Shown one piece after another: positions 42,033 through 50,837 of a stretch of DNA of 64,000 nucleotides (its first letter is position 1; every line of letters begins with the position of its first letter). The notes beneath the pieces were generated by a model. That model was not told where the DNA came from. It was given only the letters and a program-made list of their open reading frames with translations, and ran no database searches. Source of the DNA: Micromonospora sp. MA102. Its GTDB lineage: Bacteria; Actinomycetota; Actinomycetes; Mycobacteriales; Micromonosporaceae. The DNA is taken from contig NZ_JAMWEG010000005.1 in assembly GCF_025460765.1 (NCBI RefSeq), forward strand, positions 248,001 to 312,000. The letters are read 5' to 3'. The position numbers and the translations under genes are program-made.

Positions 42033-43199
42033 ATGACGCAGGCGACGGACGAACGCGACGCGCCCGCCCCGACCACCGAGCCGACGCGCTCCGACCCGCA
42101 GGTGGCGCTGCCCCGGCAGGGCGGCGGCCCGGCCCCGGCGGTGCCGACCCCGTCCGGCGCGCGGCGCCCCCGCCTGCTGGTGCTCGACGGGCTGCGCCTC
42201 GGCGCGGCGATCATGGTCGTCGCGTACCACCTCGTGGGGGACAAGCTCGGCGCGTGGCGGAACCCCTCCGCCGCGGCCCTCTTCGGCCCGCTGCACTCCG
42301 CCGCCGCGTACGGCTTCCTCGGGGTTCAGCTGTTCTTCATCATCAGCGGCTTCGTCATCTGCATGAGCGCGTGGGGCCGGCCCGTCGGTGACTTCTTCGT
42401 CTCCCGCGTGGTGCGGCTCTATCCCGCGTACTGGTTCGCGGTCCTGGTGTCGGCGGGCGTGCTCCTGGCCGTGCCGGTCACCCGGGAGATCCAGGCCCGT
42501 GACGTGCTGGCCAACCTCACGATGATGCAGGACTTCCTGGGCGTTCCGCGTCTGGACATGTCCTACTGGACGCTCACCGTCGAGCTGATCTTCTACCTGC
42601 TGTTCGCCGTGGTCGTCGCCCGCGGTCTCAGCTACCGCCGCGTGGTCACCTTCTGCGCCGTGTGGACGGTCGCCACGCTCGTCGTGCCGAACTTCGACAA
42701 CCAGTGGCTCGTCGAGGTCACGGCGGCCAGCCACGCCAGCTACTTCATCGCGGGCGTGGCTCTCTACCTCATCCACCGCTTCGGCCAGAACCTGCTGCTC
42801 TGGTCGATCGTCGGGCTGTCCTGGCTGATCTCGCTCACCCGGCTGCTCGGCCTCGCCAAGGCGCGCGACGTCTCGTTCGCGCCGGCGGCCGTGATCGTGA
42901 CGGTCTTCTTCCTCGTCATGGCGGCGGTCGCGCTCAACCGCTTCGGATGGGTGCGGTGGCCCTGGGTCGCGACGGCCGGCGCCCTGACCTACCCGCTCTA
43001 CCTGGTGCACCAGACGGTCGGGGTGGCCGTCATCAAGAAGGCCCAGACCCACTTGCCGCCGTGGCTGCTGCTGGGCGCGCTGTTCGCGTTGCTGCTGGTG
43101 GCCGCGTGGCTGATCCACCGGTTCGTCGAGCGACCCGTCGCCCGGTGGATGAAGGGGCAGCTCAACCGGTCACTGCGCCAGGTGCGCGAGATCAACTGA
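42033..43199 (+). CDS. Acyltransferase 3 family membrane protein (O-acetyl/acyltransferase)
   Basis: A 388-residue protein with a ~48-residue disordered N-terminus (Thr/Pro/Asp-rich) and ~10 membrane helices. The family motif RLLVLDGLRLGAAIMVVAYH (~residues 46-65, catalytic His) is followed by FLGVQLFFIISGFVI and FFVSRVVRLYPAYW, and it ends with YPLYLVHQTVGV and a basic tail. These proteins acylate surface sugars or antibiotics. ATG 42033 is preceded by GAGGAG. Next to GT87, it probably modifies the same envelope glycan. Confidence 0.87.
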   Translation: MTQATDERDAPAPTTEPTRSDPQVALPRQGGGPAPAVPTPSGARRPRLLVLDGLRLGAAIMVVAYHLVGDKLGAWRNPSAAALFGPLHSAAAYGFLGVQLFFIISGFVICMSAWGRPVGDFFVSRVVRLYPAYWFAVLVSAGVLLAVPVTREIQARDVLANLTMMQDFLGVPRLDMSYWTLTVELIFYLLFAVVVARGLSYRRVVTFCAVWTVATLVVPNFDNQWLVEVTAASHASYFIAGVALYLIHRFGQNLLLWSIVGLSWLISLTRLLGLAKARDVSFAPAAVIVTVFFLVMAAVALNRFGWVRWPWVATAGALTYPLYLVHQTVGVAVIKKAQTHLPPWLLLGALFALLLVAAWLIHRFVERPVARWMKGQLNRSLRQVREIN

Positions 43200-43241
43200 C
43201 CCTCGCGGGCTCACTCGAACGGGGGTGACCTGGGACACAAA

Positions 43242-43312
43242 CGATACGGACCGGTTCCGTATCGAAACGCTCTCACCTACGCTCGACTCCGTTACGAGTC
43301 TGTCCCGTATCG
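43242..43312. promoter_or_regulatory. Operator region of the MFS exporter
   Basis: CGATACGGA-CCGGT-TCCGTATCG (43242-43264) is a perfect inverted repeat with 9-bp arms. A half site CCGTATCG recurs at 43305-43312, and GACTC-N6-GAGTC lies between (43285-43300). The TetR regulator encoded two genes along (44925) is the obvious candidate binder. The exporter GTG is at 43348. Confidence 0.65.
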
Positions 43313-43347
43313 TATTTTGACGCGGGTGAGCCGGGGGGAGAACCCGA

Positions 43348-44913
43348 GTGGAACCGCACGAGAACACCGGACACCCGAGGAGGTGGGCGATCCTGGGAGT
43401 GCTGGTGATCAGCCTCCTCGTGGTCGTCCTCGACAACACCATCCTCAACGTCGCCCTGCGTACACTCGCCGACCCGGTGCACGGCCTCGGGGCCAGCCAG
43501 GGCGAGCTGGAGTGGGCGATCAACTCCTACACCCTGGTCTTCGCCGGGCTGCTCTTCACCTTCGGCGTCCTCGGCGACCGCCTCGGCCGCAAGCGTTTCC
43601 TGATGGTCGGCCTGGCCCTGTTCGGGCTGGCCTCGCTGCTCTCCGCGTACGCCCAGGACCCGGGCCAGCTCATCGCCACCCGCGCCCTCATGGGCGTCGG
43701 CGGCGCGGCCATCATGCCGGTGACCCTGTCGATCATCTCCAACGTCTTCGACCCCCGGGAGCGGGCCAAGGCGATCGGCGTCTGGGCCGGCGCGGTCGGC
43801 CTGGCCGTGGCCATCGGCCCGGTGCTCGGCGGCGCCCTGCTGGAGCACTACTGGTGGGGCTCGGTCTTCCTGATCAACGTGCCGGTGGTGGTGCTCGGCG
43901 TGGTGCTCGTCGCGACCCTCGTCCCGGAGTCGCGCGACCCCCGGCCCGGCCGGGTCGACCTGCTCGGCGTGCTGCTGTCCGTGGTCGGCCTCGTCGCCCT
44001 CACCTACGGCATCATCGACGGCGGCGAGCACGGCTTCGACCGGGCGCGGGTGTGGGTCGCGATCCTCGGCGGGCTCGCGGTGCTCGGCTGGTTCGTCGCC
44101 CACGAGCTGCGCAGCGACCACCCGTCGCTGGACGTCCGGCTGTTCCGGGTGCCCCGGTTCGCCGCGCCGGTGGCGCTGGTCGGCCTGGTCTTCTTCGCCG
44201 CCATGGGCGTGATGTTCTTCGGCGCGTTCTACCTCCAGCTGGTCCGCGGCTACAGCCCGCTGGAGAGCGGCCTGCTCTTCCTGCCCTTCGCCGCCGCGCA
44301 GCTGATCTTCGCGCCGCGCAGCGCCGCCATGGTCCGCCGCTACGGGGGCCGGGCGGTGGCCGGTGTCGGGCTGCTGCTCACCGCCGCCGCGCTCGGCGCG
44401 TTCGTGCTCATCGACGCCGACACCCCGATCTGGATCTTCTCGGCGCTGGGCTTCGTCCAGGGCGCCGGGATGGCCAACATCATGCCGCCGGCCACCGAGT
44501 CGATCATGTCGGCGCTGCCCCGGGAGAAGGCCGGCGTGGGCTCGGCCGTGAGCAACACCGTCCGTCAGGTGGCCGGCGCGCTCGGCGTGGCGGTGCTCGG
44601 CTCGGTGCTCTCCGCGGTCTACCGCAACGACGTGGCGTCGACCCTGTCCGGCCTGCCCGCCCCCGTCCGCGACGCGGCCCAGGAGTCGATCTCCGGGGCG
44701 TACGCGGTCGCGGGCCGGCTCGGGACCGGCGCGCCCCGGCTCATCGACGCGGCGAACGACTCGTTCGTCTCGGCGATGCACTGGGCGGCGGGGATCTCCG
44801 CGCTGGTGGCGCTGCTCGGGATGGGCATCGTGCTGCGCTGGATGCCGGGCCGCCCGGTGGTCGAGACCGAGTCCCGGCCGGCCGCCGAGCCGGAGTTGGC
44901 CGGGACCGCGTAG
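43348..44913 (+). CDS. MFS multidrug efflux transporter, DHA2 (14-TMS) family
   Basis: A 521-residue proton-driven exporter. Motif A GVLGDRLGRKRFLMVG (~residues 72-87), the DHA2 first-helix motif VVLDNTILNVALRTL (~27-41), and motif C-like GAVGLAVAIGPVLGGALLEH (~150-169) are present; 14 helices are expected. Exports drugs, dyes or an endogenous metabolite. The GTG start lies 84 bp after a palindromic operator, and a TetR gene follows, so expression is probably induced by its substrate. Confidence 0.92.
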   Translation: MEPHENTGHPRRWAILGVLVISLLVVVLDNTILNVALRTLADPVHGLGASQGELEWAINSYTLVFAGLLFTFGVLGDRLGRKRFLMVGLALFGLASLLSAYAQDPGQLIATRALMGVGGAAIMPVTLSIISNVFDPRERAKAIGVWAGAVGLAVAIGPVLGGALLEHYWWGSVFLINVPVVVLGVVLVATLVPESRDPRPGRVDLLGVLLSVVGLVALTYGIIDGGEHGFDRARVWVAILGGLAVLGWFVAHELRSDHPSLDVRLFRVPRFAAPVALVGLVFFAAMGVMFFGAFYLQLVRGYSPLESGLLFLPFAAAQLIFAPRSAAMVRRYGGRAVAGVGLLLTAAALGAFVLIDADTPIWIFSALGFVQGAGMANIMPPATESIMSALPREKAGVGSAVSNTVRQVAGALGVAVLGSVLSAVYRNDVASTLSGLPAPVRDAAQESISGAYAVAGRLGTGAPRLIDAANDSFVSAMHWAAGISALVALLGMGIVLRWMPGRPVVETESRPAAEPELAGTA

Positions 44914-44924
44914 GTTCGGCGACA

Positions 44925-45533
44925 ATGTCTGACATGACTTCCATGGCTGATGCTCCGCGGTCGCCCGGGCGACCGCGGAGCGTCCGCGCGGACGAGGCGA
45001 TCGTGGAGGCCACCCTCGACCTGCTCGCGGAGGGCAGCACGCTCGAGGCGCTCTCCATCGAGGCGATCGCCGCCCGCGCCGGGGTGGGCAAGGCCACCAT
45101 CTACCGCCGCTGGTCCGGCAAGGACGCGTTGCTGATGGACGCGCTGGGCCGGCTCAAGGGGGTGCCGCCCCAGCCCGCCGGGCGGTCCGTCCGCGACGAC
45201 CTGGTGCTGCTGGTCGGCGCGGTCGGCCACAACGTCGACCCGCGAGCCGCGAAGATCATGCCGTGCCTGGTCCCGGAGGTGAACCGCAGCCCCGACCACT
45301 TCCAGCTCTACCAGAACATCGTCGCGCCGCGGCGGAAGCTGATGCGGGAGGTGCTGCGCCGCGGGGTGGACAGCGGCGAGCTCCGCGCCGACCTCGACGT
45401 CGAGCTGGCCACGGCGCTGCTGACCGGCCCCATGCTGATCCAGCGGGTGCTGCGCTGGCACCCCGAGCTGGACGACCAGATCCTCCCCGAACGGGTCGTG
45501 GACGCCGTCCTGGAAGGCCTCCGCGCCCGCTGA
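44925..45533 (+). CDS. TetR-family regulator of the MFS exporter
   Basis: A 202-residue repressor. HTH at about residues 43-62 (LSIEAIAARAGVGKATIYRR, then WSGKDALLM). The N-terminus SPGRPRSVRADEA is typical. ATG 44925 is preferred because TAGGTT (44911-44916) lies 8 nt before it (leaderless); ATGs at 44934 and 44943 are in frame. Codons 10-19 contain a 30-bp perfect DNA palindrome. It lies 11 bp after the exporter and tail to tail, 15 bp apart, with the PucR gene, with no clear terminator between. Confidence 0.88.
   Translation: MSDMTSMADAPRSPGRPRSVRADEAIVEATLDLLAEGSTLEALSIEAIAARAGVGKATIYRRWSGKDALLMDALGRLKGVPPQPAGRSVRDDLVLLVGAVGHNVDPRAAKIMPCLVPEVNRSPDHFQLYQNIVAPRRKLMREVLRRGVDSGELRADLDVELATALLTGPMLIQRVLRWHPELDDQILPERVVDAVLEGLRAR
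44952..44981. repeat. 30-bp perfect palindrome inside the tetR coding region
   Basis: GCTCCGCGGTCGCCC (44952-44966) is followed immediately by its reverse complement GGGCGACCGCGGAGC (44967-44981), with no spacer. It covers about codons 10-19 of the regulator. In mRNA it would form a very stable stem near the start codon; as DNA it has the symmetry of a repressor site. Confidence 0.9.
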
Positions 45534-45548
45534 CGACCCCCGGCCGGG

Positions 45549-47468
45549 TCAGGCGGCCGGGGTGCGCAGCCGGTGCAGGCGCAGGGCGAGCTGCACCTCC
45601 AGGGCGCGCTCCGGCTTCTGCCAGTCCGCGCCGAGCAGCTGCCCGACCCGCTCCAGCCGCTGGGTCACTGTGTTGACGTGCACGTGCAGCAGCTCCGCCG
45701 CCCGGGCCAGGCTGCCACCCACCCCGAAGTACGCCTCCAGCGTCTTCACCAGCGCGGTGCCCCGCCGCGCGTCGTAGTCGACCACCGGCCCCACCGTCGC
45801 GGTGAGGAAACCCGCCACGTCCCGGTCGCCCGAGTCGCCGACCGCGCCCAGCAGCAGCCCGACGAAACCCAGCTCGGCCGTGCTCGCACCCTGCCCGGCC
45901 CGCCCCAGCGCGCCCAGGGCGGTCAGGCACCGCTCCGCCTCCGCGAACGTGGCGGCCAGCGACGCCGGGCCGGTCGACGGCCCGCTCGCCCCGGCGGTCA
46001 CCGGGCGCCCGGTCACCCGGGACAGGTCCCGGGCCACCGCCCGCGCCGCGCCGCCCGCGTCCCGGCCGGGCAGCATGAGCACCACCCGCCCGTCGCGCGC
46101 CGCGGCCAGGCCGCCCCGCGTCGAGGCGTACGTGGTGGCCCAGGAGAGCACCCGCTGCCGGGCCGAGCCGGTGGCGGCGATCGCGTCGTCGCCGACCGCC
46201 ACCAGCACGTGCGGGGAGTCCAGGTCGACACCGAGCCGGCGGGCCCGGCTGCGCAGCGCGTCGGTGTCCCGCAGCGGCCGGGCGATCAGGTCGTCCAGCA
46301 GCTCGCCCCGGACCCGCCCCTCCGCCTCGGCCACCGTCCGGCGGAACAGCAGCAGCAACGCCGTGACCAGCGCGGCCCGCTCCAGGATCCGCTGGTCGGC
46401 GTCGACGAGCTCGCCGTCCGGGCGCAGCACGAGGGCGCCCAGGTTCTCGGCGCCGGCCACCACGGCGGCGTACCAGAGCGGACCCCGGCGGACGCTGCGC
46501 CCCTCGGTGCGGGACGCGGCCACCGCCTCCACGATGTCCGCCCGGTCCGGCTCCTCGATCTCGCCCACCCGGGCCAGCCGCCGCCCCTCGGCGTCCAGCG
46601 CCAGCAGCGCCCCGCCGAGCACCTCGGTGACCGCCGAGGCCACGTCCTCCATCCCGCCGCCGCGCACCACCAGGGCGGTCATCCGGTCGTGGGCGGCGGC
46701 CGCCCGCTCCACCGAGCTGCTGTGCGCCCGGATCGTGCTGTTCGCCGCCGACAGCTCCTCCAGCGCCGACCGGGTCTCGGCCAGCAGCCGGGCCGTGTCG
46801 ATCGCCACCGCGGCGTGCGCGGCCAGGGAGACCAGCAGCGACACCTCCTCCCGGGCGAACGGCCGGGCCGAGCGGTTGGCCGCGTACAGCACGCCGATCA
46901 CGCTCGACCCCAACCGCAGCGGGACGCCCAGGATGGCCACCAGGCCCTCCTCACCCACCCCGCCGTCGATCTCCCCGGTGTGCCGGAACCGCTCGTCCTC
47001 CTGGTAGTTCGAGGTGACGTACGGGGTGCCGGTCTGCGCCACCAGGCCGCCCAGGCCGTCGCCCATCTCCAGCCGCAGCCGCTGGAACCGCGCCGAGATC
47101 GAGCCGTCGGTGACCCGCATGTACGTGTCACCGCGCTCGTCGTCGTTGAGCGTCATGTACGCCACGTCGGTGCCGAGCAGGATCCGCGCCCGGTGCACGA
47201 TGGCCCGCAGCACGTCGTCCAGGTCGCGCAGCCCGGCCAGGTCGCTGGCCGTGTCGTACAGGCCGGACAGCTCGATCTCCCGGCGGCGCCGCCGCTCCAG
47301 CAGCGCGCGGACCCGCAAGGCAACCAGCTTCGCCTGCTCCAGCTCGGCGAGGCGCTCGGCGGGCAGGCCGGCGGCGCGGGCGGCGACCAGCGGGCCCTCG
47401 AACTCGACCGCGGCGGCCTCCCGCGCCAGCAGCTCCAGGAACTCGACCGGCGACGACATGACCGACAT
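45549..47468 (-). CDS. GAF-domain PucR/CdaR-type transcriptional regulator
   Basis: 639 residues. Helical N-terminus ending [23 protein letters not shown] domain (~residues 75-220, [20 protein letters not shown] then [13 protein letters not shown]), a helical/coiled region, a GGDEF-like PucR middle domain, and a C-terminal PucR-type HTH ([20 protein letters not shown], ~600-619). These proteins activate catabolic genes in response to a small ligand. ATG 47468, with 47459 as alternative. The SDR gene ends 15 bp upstream, so they are one operon and the SDR is a likely target. Confidence 0.85.
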   Translation of the reverse strand: MSVMSSPVEFLELLAREAAAVEFEGPLVAARAAGLPAERLAELEQAKLVALRVRALLERRRRREIELSGLYDTASDLAGLRDLDDVLRAIVHRARILLGTDVAYMTLNDDERGDTYMRVTDGSISARFQRLRLEMGDGLGGLVAQTGTPYVTSNYQEDERFRHTGEIDGGVGEEGLVAILGVPLRLGSSVIGVLYAANRSARPFAREEVSLLVSLAAHAAVAIDTARLLAETRSALEELSAANSTIRAHSSSVERAAAAHDRMTALVVRGGGMEDVASAVTEVLGGALLALDAEGRRLARVGEIEEPDRADIVEAVAASRTEGRSVRRGPLWYAAVVAGAENLGALVLRPDGELVDADQRILERAALVTALLLLFRRTVAEAEGRVRGELLDDLIARPLRDTDALRSRARRLGVDLDSPHVLVAVGDDAIAATGSARQRVLSWATTYASTRGGLAAARDGRVVLMLPGRDAGGAARAVARDLSRVTGRPVTAGASGPSTGPASLAATFAEAERCLTALGALGRAGQGASTAELGFVGLLLGAVGDSGDRDVAGFLTATVGPVVDYDARRGTALVKTLEAYFGVGGSLARAAELLHVHVNTVTQRLERVGQLLGADWQKPERALEVQLALRLHRLRTPAA

Positions 47469-47482
47469 TGTGCGCGAGGCCA

Positions 47483-48265
47483 CTAGTTGGCCGTCCAGCC
47501 CCCGTCGAGGGCGATCGACGCGCCGGTGATGAACGCGGCGGGCGGCGAGCACAGGTACGCGACCAGCTCCGCCACCTCCTCCGGTTCGATCAGCCGCTTG
47601 ATCGCCGCCCGGGCCAGCATGATCTTCTCGACCACCTCGTCCTCGCCGATGCCGTGGCTGGCCGCCTGGTCGGCGATCTGGCTCTCCACCAGCGCGGTCC
47701 GCACGTACGCCGGGTTGATGCAGTTGGCCGTCACCCCGTGCGCGGCGCCCTCCAGCGCCACCACCTTCGACAGCCCCTCCAGGGCGTGCTTCGCCGAGAC
47801 GTACGCCGCCTTGAACGGCGAGGCGCGCAGCCCGTGCACCGAGGAGATGTTGACGATCCGGCCCCACCCGTTCGCGTACATCCGCGGCAGCGCCCGGCGG
47901 ATCAGCAGGAACGGCGCCTCCACCATCACCCGCTGGATGTACTCGAAGCGCTCGACGGGGAACTCCTGCACCGGCGCGACGTGCTGCAGGCCGGCGTTGT
48001 TGACGACGATGTCCACGTCGACGTCGAGCCGGTCCACCGCCTCGGGGTCGGCCAGGTCCACGCCCTCCGCGCGGCCGCCCGCCTCGGCGGCCACCGCCTT
48101 GGCCGCCTCCACGTTGCGGTCGACCACCAGCACCGCCGCGCCGGCCGCCGCCAGCCGCAGGGCGCAGGCCCGTCCGATGCCGCTGCCACCACCGGTCACC
48201 AGCGCGGCGCGACCGGAGAGGTCGACGTTCACGACGTGGGGGACCGCCACGGGTTCTGCCGTCAT
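47483..48265 (-). CDS. Short-chain dehydrogenase, 3-hydroxybutyrate dehydrogenase-like
   Basis: A 260-residue NAD(P)-dependent SDR. Cofactor motif [10 protein letters not shown] (~residues 24-33), NNAG (~87), catalytic Ser in [13 protein letters not shown] and Tyr/Lys in [13 protein letters not shown] (~Tyr152, Lys156). The segment [18 protein letters not shown] strongly resembles D-3-hydroxybutyrate dehydrogenases, which interconvert 3-hydroxybutyrate and acetoacetate in ketone-body or PHB turnover. ATG 48265 is the natural start; upstream in-frame extension reaches into ruvC. Divergent from ruvC, operon with the PucR regulator. Confidence 0.87.
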   Translation of the reverse strand: MTAEPVAVPHVVNVDLSGRAALVTGGGSGIGRACALRLAAAGAAVLVVDRNVEAAKAVAAEAGGRAEGVDLADPEAVDRLDVDVDIVVNNAGLQHVAPVQEFPVERFEYIQRVMVEAPFLLIRRALPRMYANGWGRIVNISSVHGLRASPFKAAYVSAKHALEGLSKVVALEGAAHGVTANCINPAYVRTALVESQIADQAASHGIGEDEVVEKIMLARAAIKRLIEPEEVAELVAYLCSPPAAFITGASIALDGGWTAN

Positions 48266-48399
48266 GGCGCAAGAAGTTACGAGCTGTGTGGCCGGCGGCA
48301 CATGGGGCGGCGACACATACTCGACCGCTTCAGTGTGTGGCGCGGATCGTGTCCGCCGCTCCCGGCGTGTCCGCCCGGCCGGGCGTCGGGGCGCACCAG

Positions 48400-48422
48400 T
48401 AGGGTGTCGAACACACGTACTG
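48400..48422 (+). promoter_or_regulatory. ruvC promoter with a partial LexA (SOS) box
   Basis: A -10 box TAGGGT (48400-48405) is followed by TCGAAC-ACAC-GTACTG (48407-48422). The left half matches the actinobacterial LexA half site TCGAAC exactly; the right half matches GTTCGA only at GT and C positions. ruv genes belong to the SOS regulon in mycobacteria. The site would overlap the transcription start. Confidence 0.4.
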
Positions 48423-48446
48423 CCGGTGGATCGGGGAGGAGGCGGC

Positions 48447-48974
48447 GTGCGCGTGCTGGGCGTCGACCCGGGCCTGACCCGGTGCGGGGTCGGCGTGGTC
48501 GAGGGCGTGCCGGGCCGTCCCTGCACCCTGGTCGCCTACTACGTGGTCTACACCGACCCCGCCGACGACCTGCCGCTGCGCCTGCTGCACCTGGACCGGT
48601 CGCTCACCGATCTGGTCGCCGAGCACCGCCCCGACGCCGTGGCCGTCGAGCGGGTCTTCAGCCAGCACAACGTCCGCACCGTGATGGGCACGGCCCAGGC
48701 CAGCGGGATCGCCGTGCTCGCCGGGGCGCGGGCCGGCCTGCCCGTGCAGACCTACACGCCGAGCGAGGTGAAGGCGGCGGTCACCGGTTCCGGGCAGGCC
48801 GACAAGGCGCAGATGACCGCCATGGTCACCCGGCTGCTGCGGCTGCCCGAGCCGCCCCGCCCGGCCGACGCCGCCGACGCCCTGGCCCTGGCCATCTGCC
48901 ACATCTGGCGCGGGGGCACCCGGTCCAAGCTGGCCGCCGCCGCCGAGCGGGCACGACGAGGAGGAGCGCGATGA
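48447..48974 (+). CDS. ruvC: Holliday junction resolvase RuvC
   Basis: A 175-residue RNase H-fold endonuclease cutting Holliday junctions with RuvAB. The four acidic residues are visible: Asp7 in [12 protein letters not shown], Glu in [10 protein letters not shown] (~67), and Asp in [16 protein letters not shown] (~139 and 142). The GTG start follows GGGGAGGAGG. It overlaps ruvA by 4 bp (ATGA). It re-opens the conserved core after the variable block. Confidence 0.96.
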   Translation: MRVLGVDPGLTRCGVGVVEGVPGRPCTLVAYYVVYTDPADDLPLRLLHLDRSLTDLVAEHRPDAVAVERVFSQHNVRTVMGTAQASGIAVLAGARAGLPVQTYTPSEVKAAVTGSGQADKAQMTAMVTRLLRLPEPPRPADAADALALAICHIWRGGTRSKLAAAAERARRGGAR

Positions 48975-49573
48975 TCGCCAGCGTGCGCGGCACGGTGACC
49001 GCGACCGGTCCGGACCACGCCGTGGTGGAGGTGGGCGGCATCGGCCTGGCCGTGCAGTGCGCGCCCGGCACCCTCGCCGACCTGCGGGTCGGCCAGCCCG
49101 CCCGGCTGGCCACCAGCCTGGTGGTGCGGGAGGACTCGCTCACCCTCTACGGCTTCCCCGACGACGATGCCAAGCAGCTCTTCGAGCTGCTCCAGACCGC
49201 CAGCGGGGTGGGGCCGCGGCTGGCCCAGGCGGTGCTCGCCGTGCACACCCCCGACGCGGTGCGCAAGGCCATCGCCAACGCCGACACCGCCGCGCTCACC
49301 CGGGTGCCCGGCATCGGCAAGAAGGGGGCCGAGCGGCTCGTCCTCGAACTGCGCGACCGGGTCGGCCCGGTGCCGGTGGGCGTCGACGGCGCGGCCGGGG
49401 TGACCGCCGGCGCCTGGCCGGACCAGGTCCGCCAGGCCCTGGTCGGGCTCGGCTGGAGCGCCGCCCAGGCCGAGCAGGCGGTGGCCGCGGTCGCGGAGAC
49501 CGTCGAGGGGGAGACCCCGCCCGTGCCGGTCCTGCTCAAGCAGGCCATCCGCCTCCTGGGCCGCACGCGATGA
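48971..49573 (+). CDS. ruvA: Holliday junction DNA helicase subunit RuvA
   Basis: A 200-residue protein: N-terminal OB-fold ([20 protein letters not shown]), tandem helix-hairpin-helix motifs ([19 protein letters not shown] and [19 protein letters not shown], ~72-140), an Ala/Gly linker, and the C-terminal RuvB-binding domain III ([20 protein letters not shown]). It binds four-way junctions as a tetramer. The start overlaps ruvC. Between its stop and ruvB lies the 44-bp dispersed repeat. Confidence 0.96.
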   Translation: MIASVRGTVTATGPDHAVVEVGGIGLAVQCAPGTLADLRVGQPARLATSLVVREDSLTLYGFPDDDAKQLFELLQTASGVGPRLAQAVLAVHTPDAVRKAIANADTAALTRVPGIGKKGAERLVLELRDRVGPVPVGVDGAAGVTAGAWPDQVRQALVGLGWSAAQAEQAVAAVAETVEGETPPVPVLLKQAIRLLGRTR

Positions 49574-49635
49574 CGAGCGCGAGGAGTGAGCCGGGTTTGC
49601 GAGCCCCGCAGTCGCGAATGAAGATCAGCTCATGA
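49570..49635 (+). CDS. Bridging mini-ORF over the ruvA-ruvB junction
   Basis: ATG 49570 overlaps the ruvA stop (ATGA), and the 21-codon frame ([16 protein letters not shown] plus a short tail) ends at TGA 49633-49635, overlapping the ruvB ATG at 49632 (ATGA). It therefore bridges the 58-bp gap codon for codon, as the same repeat does between livJ and livH. No good Shine-Dalgarno lies directly before ruvB, which fits translational coupling through this frame. Peptide function unknown. Confidence 0.4.
   Translation: MTSARSEPGLRAPQSRMKISS
49575..49618 (+). repeat. 44-bp dispersed repeat, copy 2
   Basis: It matches 38527-38570 at 42 of 44 positions. In this copy CGCGA near the left end and TCGCG at the right end are complementary, and GGGTT/AGCCC can form an inner stem, so the RNA may fold; copy 1 lacks the outer pairing. 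Read in the bridging frame, the c/a difference is a silent Arg change (CGA/AGA) and the g/t difference is Gly/Val. Confidence 0.85.
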
Positions 49636-50696
49636 CGGGGGACAACCTGGTCTCGGCGTACGTCAGCGACGCGGAACTCGACGCGGAGGCCAGCGTCCGG
49701 CCGAAGCGGCTGGAGGAGTTCATCGCCCAGCACCGGGTCCGCGACCAGCTCGACCTGCTGCTCAAGGGGGCGATGCGGCGCGGCTCCCCGCCCGACCACA
49801 TCCTTCTGTCCGGGCCGCCCGGCCTCGGTAAGACGACCCTGGCCAACATCGTGGCCGCCGAGCTGGGCTCGGGGATCCGGGTGACCAGCGGGCCGGCGAT
49901 CGAGCGCTCCGGCGACCTGGCCGCCATCCTGACCAGCCTGGCCGAGGGTGACGTGCTCTTCATCGACGAGATCCACCGGATCGCCAAGCCGGCCGAGGAG
50001 CTGCTCTACAGCGCCATGGAGGACTTCCGGGTCGACGTGGTGGTCGGCAAGGGTCCGGGGGCGACCGCCATCCCGCTCGACGTGGAGCCGTTCACCCTGG
50101 TCGGCGCGACCACCCGGTCCGGCCTGCTCACCGGCCCCATGCGGGACCGGTTCGGCTTCGTCGCGCATCTGGACTTCTACTCCCCGGCCGACCTGGAGAC
50201 GCTGCTGCACCGGTCCGCGCGGATCCTCGGCGTGCCGATCACCGCCGACGGGGCGGCCGAGATCGCCGGCCGGTCCCGGGGGACGCCCCGGATCGCCAAC
50301 CGGCTGCTGCGCCGGGTCCGCGACTTCGCCGAGGTCCGCGCCGAGGGGGTCGTCAACCTGGAGACCGCCCGGGCCGCCCTGACCGTCTACGACGTCGACG
50401 CGCTCGGCCTGGACCGGCTGGACCGTGCCGTGCTCACGGCCCTGGTCGACTCGTTCCGGGGCGGCCCCGTGGGGCTCTCCACCCTCGCCGTGGCGGTGGG
50501 GGAGCAGCCGGACACGGTTGAGGAGGTGTGCGAGCCCTTCCTGGTCCGCGCCGGGCTGCTGGCACGGACCCCGCGCGGCCGCGTCGCCACCGCGGCCGCC
50601 TGGCACCATCTGGGGCGTACCCCGCCGAATGGTACATTTGGCACGGATGCCCCTCCGGCGCCCGATCTGTTCTCGGCCCAGACCGATCAGCCGTGA
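49632..50696 (+). CDS. ruvB: Holliday junction branch-migration ATPase RuvB
   Basis: A 354-residue AAA+ motor. RuvB start [18 protein letters not shown], Walker [13 protein letters not shown] (~residues 57-68), Walker [11 protein letters not shown] (~107-116), sensor 1 [20 protein letters not shown] (arginine finger in RDRFG), and winged-helix C-terminal domain. The C-terminal tail (~335-354) is short and acidic/proline-containing. It drives branch migration with RuvA. Follows ruvA through the bridging repeat. Confidence 0.97.
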   Translation: MTGDNLVSAYVSDAELDAEASVRPKRLEEFIAQHRVRDQLDLLLKGAMRRGSPPDHILLSGPPGLGKTTLANIVAAELGSGIRVTSGPAIERSGDLAAILTSLAEGDVLFIDEIHRIAKPAEELLYSAMEDFRVDVVVGKGPGATAIPLDVEPFTLVGATTRSGLLTGPMRDRFGFVAHLDFYSPADLETLLHRSARILGVPITADGAAEIAGRSRGTPRIANRLLRRVRDFAEVRAEGVVNLETARAALTVYDVDALGLDRLDRAVLTALVDSFRGGPVGLSTLAVAVGEQPDTVEEVCEPFLVRAGLLARTPRGRVATAAAWHHLGRTPPNGTFGTDAPPAPDLFSAQTDQP

Positions 50697-50837
50697 TCCG
50701 AACGTGATCTGTGCCGCATTCGGTGTTCTCAGGTGCAGGGATTAGACTTCGCCGCGGTTTGTACAGGACGTGAGAAGTCGCCTCCGCTCCGGCACCCCAC
50801 CGGGTGGGAGTGGAGGCCAATGGGAAGGTCGACAAGC

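Noticed and set aside
45549..48272. A single 907-residue protein covering both the PucR regulator and the SDR region
   Set aside because: The upstream third is a frame-shifted shadow of the SDR gene; the regulator starts naturally at 47468 with [10 protein letters not shown].
48407..48422. Calling the ruvC site a full, strong SOS box
   Set aside because: Only the left half matches TCGAAC; the right half is poor, so it is kept as a partial site only.
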